64,000 nucleotides of DNA from Colias croceus (Eukaryota; Arthropoda; Insecta; Lepidoptera; Pieridae). The stretch covers positions 818,501-882,500 of the forward strand of contig NC_059558.1 of NCBI RefSeq assembly GCF_905220415.1, written 5' to 3'. A program made the position numbers and the translations under genes. Below are positions 1-12,400 of the stretch, piece after piece; the first letter of the stretch is position 1; each line of letters begins with the position of its first letter. The notes beneath the pieces were generated by a model. It was not told the origin of the DNA, searched no databases, and saw nothing but the letters and a program-made list of their open reading frames with translations.

Positions 1-440
1 TTTTCTTTTTTGCACAGACACTGGCGCGAAGTTTGACAGCCAATACGGATTACGGCGCGCTACCACTCTCGTCAAGCAACGGAGGTCGACTGCAAGTTTT
101 AAACTTTAAAATTGCGGTGTTACGTAGTTAAAGGCTTCGCTGCGAATATTATTAAAGGAGGCCGCAAGGAAAACGGCTTGTTTTTACTTATCCAGGCATT
201 TGTCGTGCAGTCAAATTATAACAGTTTTGTTATCTGTCATCGCATAGTCTACATTTGAAGGTCGGTCTATTGTCGCGAGTTTCATGTTTTTTCTTATTTA
301 GAGGAAAACGCGTGTTTTTATAGTATTTATATTGAGTCACAAGATGACTACAGTCCAAAATTGTAATATTTTAAAATATGTACAAGCGGATGTGGTGAAA
401 ACGGTAAAATCACAGCCATAGACAAAAACATTATTACATA
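1..440. other. No gene seen
   Basis: AT-rich sequence with a slightly GC-richer start (1-180). No ORF, splice signal or repeat that I recognise. Confidence 0.4.
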
Positions 441-635
441 CTAGATGTGTTCCTCGGTTTCACCCGCGTGGCTCTGCTCCTATTGGTCTTAGCGTGATTA
501 TATAATATAGCCTATAAGCCTTCCTCGATGAATGGTCCATTAAACACCGAAATAATTTTTCAAAGCGGACCAGTAGTTCCTGAGATTAGCGCGTTCAAAC
601 AAACAAACAGACTCTCCAGCTTTATAACAGATAGA
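441..635 (-). mobile_element. Helitron-like element, GCTGAAGAG family
   Basis: Reverse copy: starts CTAG, contains CGGACCAGTAGTTCCTGAG and GCGCGTTCAAACAAACAAA, ends CTTTATAACAGATAGA. It matches the family seen in full at 50378-50592. Confidence 0.75.
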
Positions 636-745
636 TTAACCTTTAATTAATGTTAGTATAGTTGGTGCCATGGGAAATAGAATAGAATAGTTTAAAGCAC
701 TTGAACTAAAACAGAAGAAAAAGGATGTGCTTCAATGTGATGTGC

Positions 746-1464
746 TTAACCGCTCATATGCTTTGTGCAACCACAGTTGCAAAAATGAAATACGCTAAAT
801 TGCTTCCGAAAAAAATAAAGGTAGCCTACTTTGCTAGTGCTCTGGAACGTGCGCCGCGCGTTCGACCCACCGCTATTAAAACTTGATTTATGAGTTCCGC
901 GAGAGGAGTACTTCAAATATATTGACTGTAATCGATTGCTATTGAAATAATACTATACAAATCTGTGTTATTTTAACAATATATGATTACCATATACCTT
1001 TAAAAGTTATGAAATCGTCTAAAGTCCACTAACTTTTAAAGTCGTCTTAATTACATATTTATTACAACGGTCACTTAAATATTACTTTATAACAATAAAA
1101 TACATGTTAGAGAATAATTTGGTAAGTAAACACGAGTAGAAATCAATAAAATACAACAATTACGGCATATTTTAACACTTCCTTCTAAGACACGTAAGAT
1201 ACAAACTAAGATATTCTCAAAATTCTGTTTGAAAGGTTGGTAGTATTGGGTAGAAATAGATGAATCAATTAGTTGTCTTTGGTTTAAATACGTAAAAATT
1301 AGACTCTGAGAGTATGAAATAAGGTTTATAATCAATTGAAATAAGAAAGTCGCTTTGCAACCACAGTTGCACGAAACAAGATTTGCGATCGTGTTATTGC
1401 AACTGTGGATGCACGGAACAAAGCAAGGGGTCATTTTTTTTTTCTGAAGCATATGAGCGGTTAA
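746..1464. mobile_element. piggyBac-like MITE with TTAA target repeats
   Basis: TTAA at 746-749 and 1461-1464 flank inverted ends CCGCTCATATGCTT and AAGCATATGAGCGG. Subterminal GCAACCACAGTTGC occurs at both ends. No transposase is present; the only ORF (minus strand) has no recognisable content. Confidence 0.75.
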
Positions 1465-1599
1465 AACATAATCGTTCTAATCAGTAGCTTCACCTGTATC
1501 TTTGTATGTGTATACCGGCTACATTATGGATCGATGACATAACTAAGTATACAAAATTATGAGTTTATCATACCGCCCTGCGCCACGCAGCAAAAGTTA

Positions 1600-1860
1600 A
1601 GAGAGTTTGGCTAGAACGTGTTAATGCATCCACCGAATGGTCCTGACTTTAAACCTTCAGATTTCCACCTGTTTTGGTCTCTTCAGAAGTTTTTACGCAG
1701 TGTCAGATTAACGAGGACCTCCAAAACTACTTGTGGCCATTTTTTAATCAGAAGCCCCAAAATTTCTATAGCAATGGGATCATGTAGGTACCCTAACTAC
1801 CTATATTATGGAAAAAAATATCTAAAAAAAAAATGGCACCTACGTCCTACATATGCTTAA
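1600..1860 (+). pseudogene. Mariner transposase C-terminal fragment
   Basis: The frame from 1618 reads HPPNGPDFKPSDFHLFWSLQ followed by KFL..R, the degenerate form of the mariner block PYSPDLAPSDYHLF-SLQ..L that contains the last catalytic acid. N-terminal and core parts are missing and the remainder is frameshifted. Confidence 0.8.
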
Positions 1861-2916
1861 GTACAATGTAAATAACTTTAAAATTATTGTTAAGTATATT
1901 TTTCCTCGACTCAATTTGATACGAATAACAAGTGTTCGTAAAAAAGTCAAAGCTTTCAATTTTCAATGCTTTCAGTACATTTATTTGCAAAAATAGCGCC
2001 ATCTATGGAACATTCATTTCGAAATCTGCGCACTTCTAATCTCTTCTAATCGTAGACAAAGAAACTCTGTCTACGCTTCTAATGCATAAATTGAAAAACA
2101 TAAAACTATACTCGTAGCGCCATCTGTGCTACAATCAGTTAATTATTGTGAATAGGTTAGAATGTTGCCAGTTGTCAATTTATGTAAAGACATTTTGCTT
2201 AATGTTATAAATAATTTGAGTATAGATTTTAAAAAGGAAGTTAAAACCTTACATAATTATCTTCTTGTTTTGTATGTAATAAGCCAATGTAATATAATAT
2301 GTTAACTTGATCCAACAACAACGCCGAGTTTCATTGATACACCATCAATGAAACTCGCGCATTACACAAACAAATCAAATAGCACTTTTAACAAAGAAAA
2401 AACTGTTAAAAGTAAAGACCTCCCTATATTGGGCGACTTATAAACCTAGATTTTAAGGCCCATTGACATTCTTCAATACTGAAAAGATTTAGGAATATAC
2501 ATACGTACCGACTATCTTATAAGTATTTTTAAATTTTAGTTCGTGTCTATCTGCGAAAATGACATTTCTGACCTAAATATAATTTTCGTGATTTATATTT
2601 AGGTGTTTTGAATTAAACGTAGTGCTGTGGCTTAGAGTAATATTATTTTCATAATAGTGTTTATTTATTAGTGTTCTTATTTAAAAGTGCAAGGTGATAT
2701 TTGACTGTAATTATTATTTTGCGGAATTTAATGATGTGATATCTAAAATATTTTTTTAGTCTTCCACGAATATAATATTAAATATTTCAATATTCTTAGA
2801 TACATGCATGGAATATGTAGAAGATTTTGATAGAGTTATATTTTCTTATGTTTAATTGATATTACAAAAGAATATACACAGCTTGATGAAGTGTAGTGAA
2901 AAAAAATCAAGAAAAA
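1861..2916. other. AT-rich DNA, no gene seen
   Basis: Only short inverted bits such as GAGTTTCATTGATA / CACCATCAATGAAACTC near 2320-2355. No coding signal. Confidence 0.4.
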
Positions 2917-3001
2917 ATGTCTTTCGTAAAGTGTTGTTTTGAAGCGGGCGAAGGTCATGATATTTTGGAGTCATTCGTTCAAAAATGCACAGACCCTGGC
3001 T
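2917..3001 (+). CDS. Candidate 5' coding exon of unknown gene (or alternative EFR3 start)
   Basis: ATG in an A-rich context opens 28 codons (begins MSFVKCCFEAGEG, ends KCTDPG) that run into a strong donor, T|GTAAGTATT, leaving one overhanging base. The peptide has Cys and acidic residues and I recognise no family. Its phase matches the EFR3 exon at 9479, but it could equally start another transcript or be chance. Confidence 0.25.
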
Positions 3002-3433
3002 GTAAGTATTAACGTAGAAATACCGAATTAACAAGCACTAATAATTATTGAAAATGAACCGAGTCATGAAGTTATTGATCATCTCAGCTGTTCACTTGCC
3101 GCCACTTTAAGTTAATTTCCGGAATAGTTTCGTCTAAAAACTGATTGTTGCATTTCATAAAACGAAATGACTAAACCGTACATATAAATAACAGTTAAAT
3201 TTTAAATATTCTTATTTTTATACGTAAACAATATAATTAGAAAATATTTGTTAAACATATTTTGATTTCTGAAAATTATGAAATGAAATTTGAAAGTGCT
3301 AAATGTGTTGCAAGCGTATAAAATCGCGTCAAGGAATAAATAAACTTTTGAGTCACCGCTATCAACGCCCAAATATTGAAAAACTCAGCTGCAAATGCCT
3401 TTCATATCATAGATATAACAATATAGTATCATA

Positions 3434-3443
3434 ATGGCACAGG
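3434..3443 (+). CDS. Candidate first coding exon of EFR3 (MAQ-G), unresolved
   Basis: ATG GCA CAG G followed by a consensus GTGAGT donor. The single overhanging base is the phase needed by the 9479 exon and would give MAQG then CCGCCSALRPRYKR, a short Cys-rich N terminus like that of human EFR3. If correct, cyclin L lies inside EFR3 intron 1. Two rivals also fit the phase: 2917-3001 (ending GTAAGT) and 8153-8198 (ATG TTG CCA ... ATG A, donor GTAAGA). Phase alone is a one-in-three match, so this is a preference and not proof. Confidence 0.4.
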
Positions 3444-3716
3444 GTGAGTCCTAATTGTATAATTTGTACATAGAATTTACCGTAATTATTCACAGAATTC
3501 TAGTTGACATATGTTTTTGTGGCGCCATCTTGGCCCGTTCTTGTCGCATTTCTTTTTCTCGTGTCACACTCGGTGTTAGAATACTTTTCCGTAAATAAAA
3601 TGATCATTTATTAATATAAAAACTAGTATTTGCGTGATAATCGTATAATTTTATGTGATGTCAAATACTGTACAGTGATAGTCTATTGTATAATTCATAA
3701 ACTCGTTGTGTGCAAA

Positions 3717-4964
3717 ATGACTACATCAACCACAACAACTACTCAAAACCAACCGAAGAATAATGGAACAACATCTGCGAAACCACAAAAGACCTATGGG
3801 AAGATAGTTTTGACGCTGCACAATTGCCTTTTGCCGGAATCGACGTTCAAAGAGACACCCTCACAAGCCGATGGGTTGGACATAGACACGGAAACCGATC
3901 TTCGTATTTTAGGATGCGAGATGATACAAACTGCTGGTATTTTACTTAAACTGCCGCAAGTCGCAATGGCCACCGGTCAGATGTATCTGCAAAGGTTCTA
4001 TTATTCGAAGTCCTTCGTGAGATATCCGATGGAAACAACAGCAATGGGAAGTATATATTTGGCCTCGAAAGTCGAAGAAAAACCTTGTAGAATCCGTGAC
4101 GTAATCAACGTCTTTCATCACATAAAACAAGTGAGAGCTCAGAAGACGATATCTCCATTAATAGTCGATCAGAATTATATAGAACTGAAAAATCAGGTTA
4201 TAAAAGCTGAGAGACGTATTTTAAAGGAATTAGGGTTTTGTGTGCATGTAAAACATCCCCATAAACTTATTGTAGTTTATCTCCAGTTACTCCAATATGA
4301 AAAGAATAAACAATTAATGCAAATGGCATGGAATTACATGAATGATGCATTGAGAACTGATGTATTCATGAGGTTTCCCCCCGAAACTATAGCCTGTGCT
4401 TGTATATATTTAACTGCTCGTAAAATTGGATTACCACTACCAAATAACCCGCATTGGTTTTTATTATTCAAAGTCACTGAGGAGGAGATCCGTGATATTT
4501 GTGTAAGAATTCTACAACTGTATAAGCGGCCGAAAGTCAATCCAGAAAGTTTAGAAGGTAAGGTGGATGCTCTGCGGAAAATACATCAAGCGAACAAGCA
4601 AATACAAGCGCAGAAGGAGCGGGAAGCTAGAATGGAGGAGAAGAAAGCTGAAGCGTCAACTTCATCTACTTCTAAGGATAGTAAACGGGAATCGAAAAAC
4701 GAAAAGTCGCCGAAAACACCTCCACTGTCATCAAAGTATCATACAAGTCATAAAAAGCGGGAGAGGAGATCACGGTCACCATATGACCGCAAACGAGAAT
4801 ATCCCAGTAAGAGGCATAAATCGAGATCTCGTGACCGTGAAGTTGACCGCTCAAGAGAGAGGCGTTCAGATGACAAGCGCAGTCGAACATCATCAAGGAA
4901 GTACGATGATTATGAACGATCTAAGTCCAGCAGGGATAGTAGGGATGAAAAGAGGAAGCATTGA
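3717..4964 (+). CDS. CycL: Cyclin L (CCNL-type RS-domain cyclin), intronless
   Basis: A 415-residue protein read from a single uninterrupted exon. After a Thr/Asn-rich leader come two cyclin folds (about residues 50-290) with family blocks ADGLDIDTETDLRILG, QTAGILLKLPQVAMATGQ, KAERRILKELGFCVHVKHPH, WNYMNDALRTDVF and IACACIYLTARK. A C-terminal Arg/Ser/Lys-rich tail follows (about residues 320-415, with RSRSPYDRKRE and RSRDREVDRSRERR). Cyclin L proteins partner CDK11-type kinases in nuclear speckles and act in pre-mRNA splicing; the role is taken from the family. The reading frame is open upstream to 3630 but has no earlier ATG, so 3717 (MTTSTT) is the start. AATAAA signals lie just after the stop (4976-4985). 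The RS tail is shorter than in vertebrate CCNL1. Lack of introns is notable beside the intron-rich neighbours and could reflect a functional retrocopy. Function call is firm. Confidence 0.96.
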   Translation: MTTSTTTTTQNQPKNNGTTSAKPQKTYGKIVLTLHNCLLPESTFKETPSQADGLDIDTETDLRILGCEMIQTAGILLKLPQVAMATGQMYLQRFYYSKSFVRYPMETTAMGSIYLASKVEEKPCRIRDVINVFHHIKQVRAQKTISPLIVDQNYIELKNQVIKAERRILKELGFCVHVKHPHKLIVVYLQLLQYEKNKQLMQMAWNYMNDALRTDVFMRFPPETIACACIYLTARKIGLPLPNNPHWFLLFKVTEEEIRDICVRILQLYKRPKVNPESLEGKVDALRKIHQANKQIQAQKEREARMEEKKAEASTSSTSKDSKRESKNEKSPKTPPLSSKYHTSHKKRERRSRSPYDRKREYPSKRHKSRSRDREVDRSRERRSDDKRSRTSSRKYDDYERSKSSRDSRDEKRKH

Positions 4965-4975
4965 TATATCAATTT

Positions 4976-4985
4976 AATAAATAAA
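4976..4985 (+). terminator. Polyadenylation signals of cyclin L
   Basis: Two overlapping AATAAA hexamers (AATAAATAAA) start about 12 bases after the cyclin L stop codon. This gives a very short 3'UTR. Confidence 0.7.
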
Positions 4986-5134
4986 GACCATTTTCAGTCA
5001 ATTTTGTTTTTATTGCAATCCTATTATTAAATGAAAAGTTTATTAGATTAGATTATCTTTATAACATTGTTTGTTCCTTAATCAGACATGATACATGCTT
5101 TATTAAGATAAAACTAAATTTCTTATTTTACTAA

Positions 5135-5303
5135 TCTTATATATAAAAATGAAACCTGTTTTTCTTGGTCACGGCATCACGCGTGAACGGGTGGACCGAT
5201 TTGGATAATTCTTTTTTTATTATATTCCTTGAAGTACGAGGATGGTTCTTATGTAGAGAAAACGTAAATATGTACCACGGGCGAAGCCGGGGTGGGCCGC
5301 TAG
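5135..5303 (+). mobile_element. Helitron-like element, CCGGGGCGG-end family
   Basis: TCTTATATATAAAAATGAAACC ... GGGCGAAGCCGGGGTGGGCCGCTAGT. The same family occurs reversed at 5759, 14219, 24162, 36342 and 39300. Confidence 0.7.
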
Positions 5304-5758
5304 TTATATGGATAAAAATAAAGCAGATACCTTTTTACTAGTAACATCATAGTAATAAATTAATAGCGTCAATTCTGTTTCATATGAAATACATGGGAAA
5401 TATAATATTATGAGAAAATAAGTAAATATTTAAATTTACTCATAATGTTTGAAAAATAATTTCTGCCTTCAATGTTGTTAATAATTAATGTATTTTACAT
5501 TGTATGTATAATTATAATACTAATCTTGTACCTTCAACTTATGACATAAAAATAGTCGTGAGTTAGAAAAAACCTTTTTGTTCATATTATATTATGGTTA
5601 AATCCTTGAATCACGAAATAGTCAAGCAAAAAGTAACCTTATTTGCTGGAGTTAAAAGCCATTTTATATATTACTTTACAATTAAATATAATAAATATTC
5701 AAACACAATATGTACATTTAATTATGGCTTAATTAGTAACTATTATTTGTATTCATAA

Positions 5759-5936
5759 TTAGCGGTCTGCCCCGGCTTCGCCCGTGGTACATATTCATGT
5801 TTTCTCAACATAAGAACCATCCTCGAACTTCAAGGAATATTAAAAAAAAAAGAATTAACGAAATCTGTTACCTAAGCCGTTCTCAAGTGATGCGCTTACC
5901 AACACATTTTGGGATTCATTTTTATACTATAAGAAG
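5759..5936 (-). mobile_element. Helitron-like element, CCGGGGCGG-end family
   Basis: Reverse copy with TTAGCGGTCTGCCCCGGCTT and CTTCAAGGAATATTA; the 5' end is degenerate. Confidence 0.65.
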
Positions 5937-6670
5937 ATTAGCTGATTGTCAACTACTTCTTTACCATGATTTGAGATTTGAGAATTAGTTTTCATTATAA
6001 TAATTTATGAAAATATAAATTACTAGAAATTTTTACTCCACCAGTATGGCAATATGTACTGTGTGTACACATAGCCACTTAAAATATTATGTGCATGTAT
6101 ACACACTTAATAGATTGAACAAATGGCTTTGTAAATTCAATGCACCATAATAAATAATAATTAATTGACTATAGAGAAAGCAAATAATTCCCTAAATAGG
6201 TTTGAACATTGATTCAATTAAAAAGAAATAATGATACACAGATATACAAAATCTGCTGTTTCTAATTGTGAAAAATAATCCGAATATGACTACTATTACA
6301 ATTTTTCTATTTTATTTATCATATAAATTCTAACCAATGGGTGTTTAGTGTTTACCATAGTGCTTATTTTTTATCCCTTTCATACATTGAGTTACTATGT
6401 ACTCTTTCATATGATCCATGGCTTTGCTAAACCATCTTAACATATTGACACTTCCTAGAAAATTCTTACCGATTTCATGGTCGTTGATCTCAATTGATTT
6501 CCTTGCACAAAAATGATAAATGTGCCATATTTTTGGGGTTCAGTTCGATATTTTATTCATTTTTTTACATAAAAAACAGAGTCAAATGTTTTTCAGTTCG
6601 GAATCACAGATCGATTTAATTCTCAATTCAATAGGACATCAGCCTTTTGTACACTGTAACATATTTGTTA

Positions 6671-6857
6671 CTAGCTTACCGCCCGCGGCTTCGCCTGCTT
6701 TGTATAAAACCTAATAAATTATATACTAAAACCTTCCTCTTGAATCACTCTATCTATCAAAAAAACCCGCATCAAAATACGTTGCGTTGTTTTAAAGATT
6801 TAAGCATACAAAGGGACATAGGGACGGAAATAGCGACTTTGCTTTATACTATGTATT
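6671..6857 (-). mobile_element. Helitron-like element, ACTACATAGTATAAAAC family
   Basis: CTAGCTTACCGCCCGCGGCTT ... AAGCATACAAAGGGACATAG ... TTTATACTATGTA. Near-identical relatives lie at 15619-15800 and 29643-29828. Confidence 0.7.
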
Positions 6858-6859
6858 AA

Positions 6860-7480
6860 TTAATATTACATACACTATATACATTTCAAATTTCAATTTC
6901 AAAAAAACCAACTACGCTTCAACTAATAAGTATGTATTTACTTACTGAAAATATTTCACGTGATTGTTTAGACTGGCTGATATTATTATACAAATATTTA
7001 TTATTGCCGATTGGTTTGATTAAGTGGCTAGGCTATTAATTTAACCTCATAAAGAGCAAGTTGGATGCGAAATCTAAATTATAGTTACAGATATATTAGA
7101 GTCACAGGTCAACATTTGATACGAGACTAAATGTGAAGCATACATGATAATACATGATTAATGATTATACTAATGAGAAAATAATTTCCTCCAGACGTAA
7201 CATAGTATCGTTAGTTTCAAATGAACAATGTTAATTACTTCAAAAATAAAGAAATTTAAAAATGTAAATTCCTTTCGTAATATGGTAAATTCAGCACTGA
7301 AAGCGAGATTATTAACCTTATAAACTCTTCATAAGAAGCTGCGTTTTCACTGATTACGCCTTTGGTTGCTTATCAATTTCTCTTCGGTCACTGCAAAATA
7401 TTCTATAAAATATTTATCGATCATTAGGTATCGAAAATCGATATTGATTGTAATACCTAACTACACATAAGATAAATTAT
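6860..7480. other. AT-rich DNA, no gene seen
   Basis: No ORF, repeat or signal that I can support. Confidence 0.35.
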
Positions 7481-7484
7481 AATA

Positions 7485-7680
7485 CCTCGAATGCTATATA
7501 TCATTTGGTCAGGTCTGTTTAAATTGTCGCGGAAGAATTCCAAGTTCCAACCAATACCCGCGGCCCCATCATTAAAGCGGCTCGACGGAGCACAGTGGGG
7601 TTTTAGTCGGTAAGAATCCGACATAACCCACGGCTCCTTCCCCGTGGGCATCTTTGGAAGATTTCCCCACTTAAAAAAAA
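7485..7680. repeat. Probable dispersed-repeat remnant
   Basis: A GC-richer block with TTTTAGTCGGTAAGAATCCG and ACATAACCCACGGCTCCTTC. The style resembles tails of Lepidopteran non-LTR elements, but I could not assign a family. Confidence 0.35.
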
Positions 7681-8152
7681 GTCTGTTTATATCGCTTATT
7701 TCTCATAACATCTCATTATCAAGTTATCAGGAAGAATATACGGAACCATAAATGCCAAAATCACACACGCACTTGACTACAAACTTTATCAGAAGCGTGT
7801 TATCTTTTACGACAGTACTCGCTGACATACTAACGGGCATACGTGTGATATATGTATCATCATAATAGTGTAAAAAATTATGTTTTTTATAGTGATCTAA
7901 TTGGTGATGATATAAGAATAATAATTTATACTATGCTATGATTTTTCAAGTAACTAAATATATAATTTTTATTGATTACTGTGTATTTATAATTAAATGA
8001 GTAGAAAATTGTGTTTTAATGAGTGTCTGTAATAAATAATATTATACATATAAATATGCCAAGTGCTATTAATATAAGTGTATACCTAAGTACCTAGTAT
8101 GTCTAATCAGTTGATTTTAAATGTGATACGGTGATTTTTTTGGTTAATAAAA

Positions 8153-8198
8153 ATGTTGCCAAGGAGGAATATGTCTCACAGAATGTTATTCTTAATGA
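8153..8198 (+). CDS. Third candidate EFR3 start exon
   Basis: ATG TTG CCA AGG AGG ... TTA ATG A followed by GTAAGA, 16 residues, phase 1, about 1.3 kb upstream of the first certain EFR3 exon. It is the closest of the three candidates, but the peptide has no resemblance to EFR3 N termini. Confidence 0.2.
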
Positions 8199-8367
8199 GT
8201 AAGACAATGTACTTGACATGTAAGTGATTTTTATCTAAAAAATATTTTTAAGACGATGTTTACGAAGTCACAAAAGTGGGACTTTTTTTTGTTAGTATTT
8301 TGTTAGCTATGATGTACCTAATTGTGAATGAAATTGTTATTGTAAGTAAATCTATACCCTATTATAG

Positions 8368-8573
8368 TCTATACTTCATATTATAAAGATGAAGAGTTTG
8401 TTTCTTTGTCTGTTTGAACGTGCTAAATGCTAATCTCAGGAACTACTGGTACGATTTGAAAAAAAATTTCGCTGTTAGATAGCTCATTTATCGAGGAAGG
8501 TTAAGGCTATATATCATCACGCTAATACCAACTTGAGCGGAGCAATGCGAGTAAAACAACTGGGCACATCTAG
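8368..8573 (+). mobile_element. Helitron-like element, GCTGAAGAG family (diverged)
   Basis: TCTATACTTCATATTATAAA ... GAACTACTGGTACGATTTG ... CATCTAGTAG. Confidence 0.65.
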
Positions 8574-9478
8574 TAGACTGATATCAATTAAATCTGTAAT
8601 GATTTGGCAGACAAGCAATATAGTGAAGGCCCTTCCTGTAATTGTGGGATAATGTTTTAAGCTCACCTAGGAAGAAAGATAAATATGCCTTTTTTGTAAG
8701 TTATGAATTAGGATAGACTGCGACCGGCATTTAAAGCAAAGATTACTAAAAAAATAGTTTGATTGCCTCTATAAACGTCTTTATGATAACATCAAGGGTT
8801 ATCCGTTATATTTTGTGATGACGATTACGAAAATTGTTTATTACTGGGTTTCTTAAAAGTGCTTATAAATAATAAAATAATAAACTTTTACATAATGTTA
8901 AACACCTCTTGCGCATTATTTGTGTATAAGTATGTATGTATCGTTTTACCATTAAACCGCTTAATTAGATAGCTCTTAAATCCTTTTGAATGAAACCGAA
9001 GACACAAGACATAGGTTGTGCGTTTTTATTTATTGTGATAAACCATATCGCGTATTCCTTATTCTCACATTCTGCTTATACCTAAATTACGTAAACTTTT
9101 ACACGGAAGGCATAAGTTTTGGCATCTCGTACACACTATATCGATCTTGCTGAAACTTGGCGTACCTACATATACATTACCTACTAGCCAAGTAAACACG
9201 CTAAGTAAAACTTTAGCTAAATCCTATATAACAAAAAGATGTAGTTAGGTTTTTAGCACTTCGACAGTGCACGTCGTAATGGAGCTAATTTGGGCTAATA
9301 ATAATAGGTCATATAATAGTTTAATTATGCCATCATACTTTGCCGTCTAATCGTGTATGCGTTAGTCATTTATGAAGATCGAATGTTGAGTTGATAATCT
9401 ACACCTTTTTACTTATAATAGCACCTACGCCTTCTTACTTATAATAACAATACTAGATCCTGTTTCCTATTTATCCAG

Positions 9479-12400
9479 GTTGCTGCGGATGTTGTTCCGC
9501 TCTCCGACCCAGATACAAGCGGCTGGTGGACAACATATACCCCGCGTCCCCGCAGGATGGTCTCGTCAAGTCCAATATGGAGAAGCTTACCTTCTATTCG
9601 CTGTCCAGTCCGGAGAAACTGGACAGGATCGGGGACTATCTGTTCCAGAAAGCTTCTAGGGATATCTATAGACGGAGGCATGGGTGAGTTTAGAAATTGA
9701 GGTAGATTTGGAAGACAGGCAATAATAAGATGTACCTAAGTATGTAAATTTTTGTCTGAATGCTTTCTTGGTGCATTTCGTCGCTTAAATCGTTTTAATG
9801 AAATAGAAAGTATGTGGTAGGTAATAAAGTATAATATGTTATTCCTTCCCCTTTTTTTCGGTTGAGAAACAACCCTTTAATTTTTCTTTAAAATGTTTTT
9901 TTTTTCAAGTTAAATATATTCCAGGTTTGTTATAATATCCATGGAGGCGATGGACCAATTGCTCTTAGCTTGTCATTCGCAAACTCTGAACCTATTCGTG
10001 GAGAGCTTTCTTAAAATGGTTCAGAAACTTCTGGAGTCTACGGACCCTCAGCTGCAGATACTCGCCACTCAGAGTGTAAGTAGCCAATAACGTAAGGGTC
10101 CTTTAGTTAATATAATCTTCTGAAATACAGGAAAAATTGTACAGAAAGTCATGAAAATTTTAAAAAACGTATTAAATTTAATTGGAAAAGATTTATGTGT
10201 ACCAGGATAAGTAGAAATCGTATGATCTTTTTCGTCTATTTTTCTATATATTTTAGGTGTTCTTCATATTATTCTACAACAAAACTTGATTATTAGTTTC
10301 AACGGATCTAAATATTTCGATAGTAAAATATAGTTGATTATATTTTTACATATAATTGACCAAATTAACAGAACAGGTAGTTATTTGCATCACAAAGAGA
10401 CCTAGTATTTTACGTAACTGACGCGATACACACCTTTTTTCTACCTATCCCTAGCAGAATATATACAATACTTTTTACTAACATTTACTTTAATACTGAC
10501 TGACCGGTTGGCTTGGTTGGTAGTGGCCCTGCCTTCCAAGCCGGAGGTCGTGGGTTCGATTCCCACCAGTGGCAAATGTTTGTGTGATGAACATAGATGT
10601 TTGCTCTGTGTCTGGGTGTTAATTATCTATATAAGTATTTATTTAAAATTATATATGTATGTTTATCAGCCATCTGGTTTCCATAACACATTACACAAGC
10701 GAGAGCTTAGTATGGGATCAGATCGTGGTGTGTGTGAAAATTGTCCCGAAATATTTATTTATTTATTTTTCCAAACATACACGATTTCCACAGTTCGTCC
10801 GCTTCGCGAACATAGAGGAGGACACGCCATCATACCACCGGCGGTACGATTTCTTCGTGTCCAAGTTCTCAGCGATGTGTCACAGCAATCACAGCGACAA
10901 GCCGACCAGGGACAGCATTCGGCTGGCTGGCATTAGGGGCCTGCAGGTAAATACGGATGAAGTGTGAGTTGGACACGCAAAATTACGGGTTCCGCAAAAA
11001 AAAAAAAAAAAATGAAGAGCAATTGCAAATAAAAAGTAGAAAAAGATATTCACAGCAAAAAAAATTGTAATCGTTGTATCCTTTGGTTGCGGAAATCTAA
11101 AAAGGTTTAATAAAAGTTACTGTAAAAGTATAATTTTCTATTTTAACGGATGTAGTTACCAAAAAATCTATGTTTTTTTGCTAAACATTGTACATATAAA
11201 GATTTTTTTAAGAGACAGCATTTTCAGCGTTAAATACTGATACATATACACAATCTGAATTAACTAATTAAAAAGCCAAATTTCCAATTTTCCGCAATTT
11301 CCTTTAAATATAAAATGCCAAACTTCAATAGAATGATATAATAGTTAGATTGCTCGAACATAATATTTGAACGTTAAGCCAGCTGCTAGACGGAGCGCTT
11401 ATGAGATTATATCATTAAGGCCTTGGCTGCTTCGCTTGGCTTCTTATATTGTGCTAACAAGAAATATTACACGCTTTATATTAGCTTCACCTGTATGTTT
11501 GTAACCGACTTCTTTGGGCGCGATTTTGACCCACTTTAAACGGCCAGATTTCGTTCAAACTTTGTAGATTTATTGAGGACCGATGACAATACACTAATTT
11601 GATAAAATTTTCTATTTTTTAGTTCGGTTTTCTATAAAAAGCGTGTTTTTTAGTTTTTTAAACTATTATTATTTTTATTTATTGTTGTTATGTAGCTTAA
11701 AATTTTAGCTTTGCCTTGTGATAATTTTTTTTTTACGTTTTAAAATGACGTTTTTACGTTTTTTTTTACTTTAATGTTGCTGTAGAATAATCTTTTACCA
11801 TTTTTGCCATTAAATAATTAAAAAAGGATTGTCAAAAAAGAATTTATTATATCATTTTAAACAATGGCAAGGTACCTAGGATAAAATATTTTCAACATAT
11901 TTTAAAGTTTTTTTTAAACCACATCTTGACACATTGCCATTTTTTCCAAGATCACGTAACTAGAAAGAAAATGATGAAATCTTATATTGTTCTTATAAGT
12001 ATTAGCAGAATTATACTGGCTTTCACATTATAATGAAGATTCGCACCCGTATTTTTTAACTTTCAACTGGGGAAAATCATTCGTCATATACCTTTTTTGC
12101 ATTTCAAGTGTGATTTCTAATGTTTAGTTTTTCAAGTTTCTCAATCATTGTGACGGATTAAAAACACCTTCTATTCATTATAAATCACATTTAAACCAGT
12201 AAAATACTTATATTCCAGGGGGTGATAAGAAAAACGGTGTCAGACGATCTCGTAGAGAACATATGGGAGGCTCAACATATGGACAAGATTGTGCCGTCTC
12301 TGCTTTATAACATGCAGGTATGTTTTTGAGTAAGGAGATTGTGTTTTTGGGTTATTTTTAAGGGATGTAAATGTTGTTAAATTTACAGATATGTAGCATT

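Noticed and set aside
1087..1452. 121-residue ORF on the minus strand
   Set aside because: It lies inside the piggyBac-like MITE and has no family features.
4567..4977. 136-residue Arg-rich ORF in another frame of cyclin L
   Set aside because: It is a shadow of the RS-domain coding sequence.
10508..10936. 142-residue ORF as a gene
   Set aside because: It is the SINE plus an EFR3 exon read in the wrong frame.
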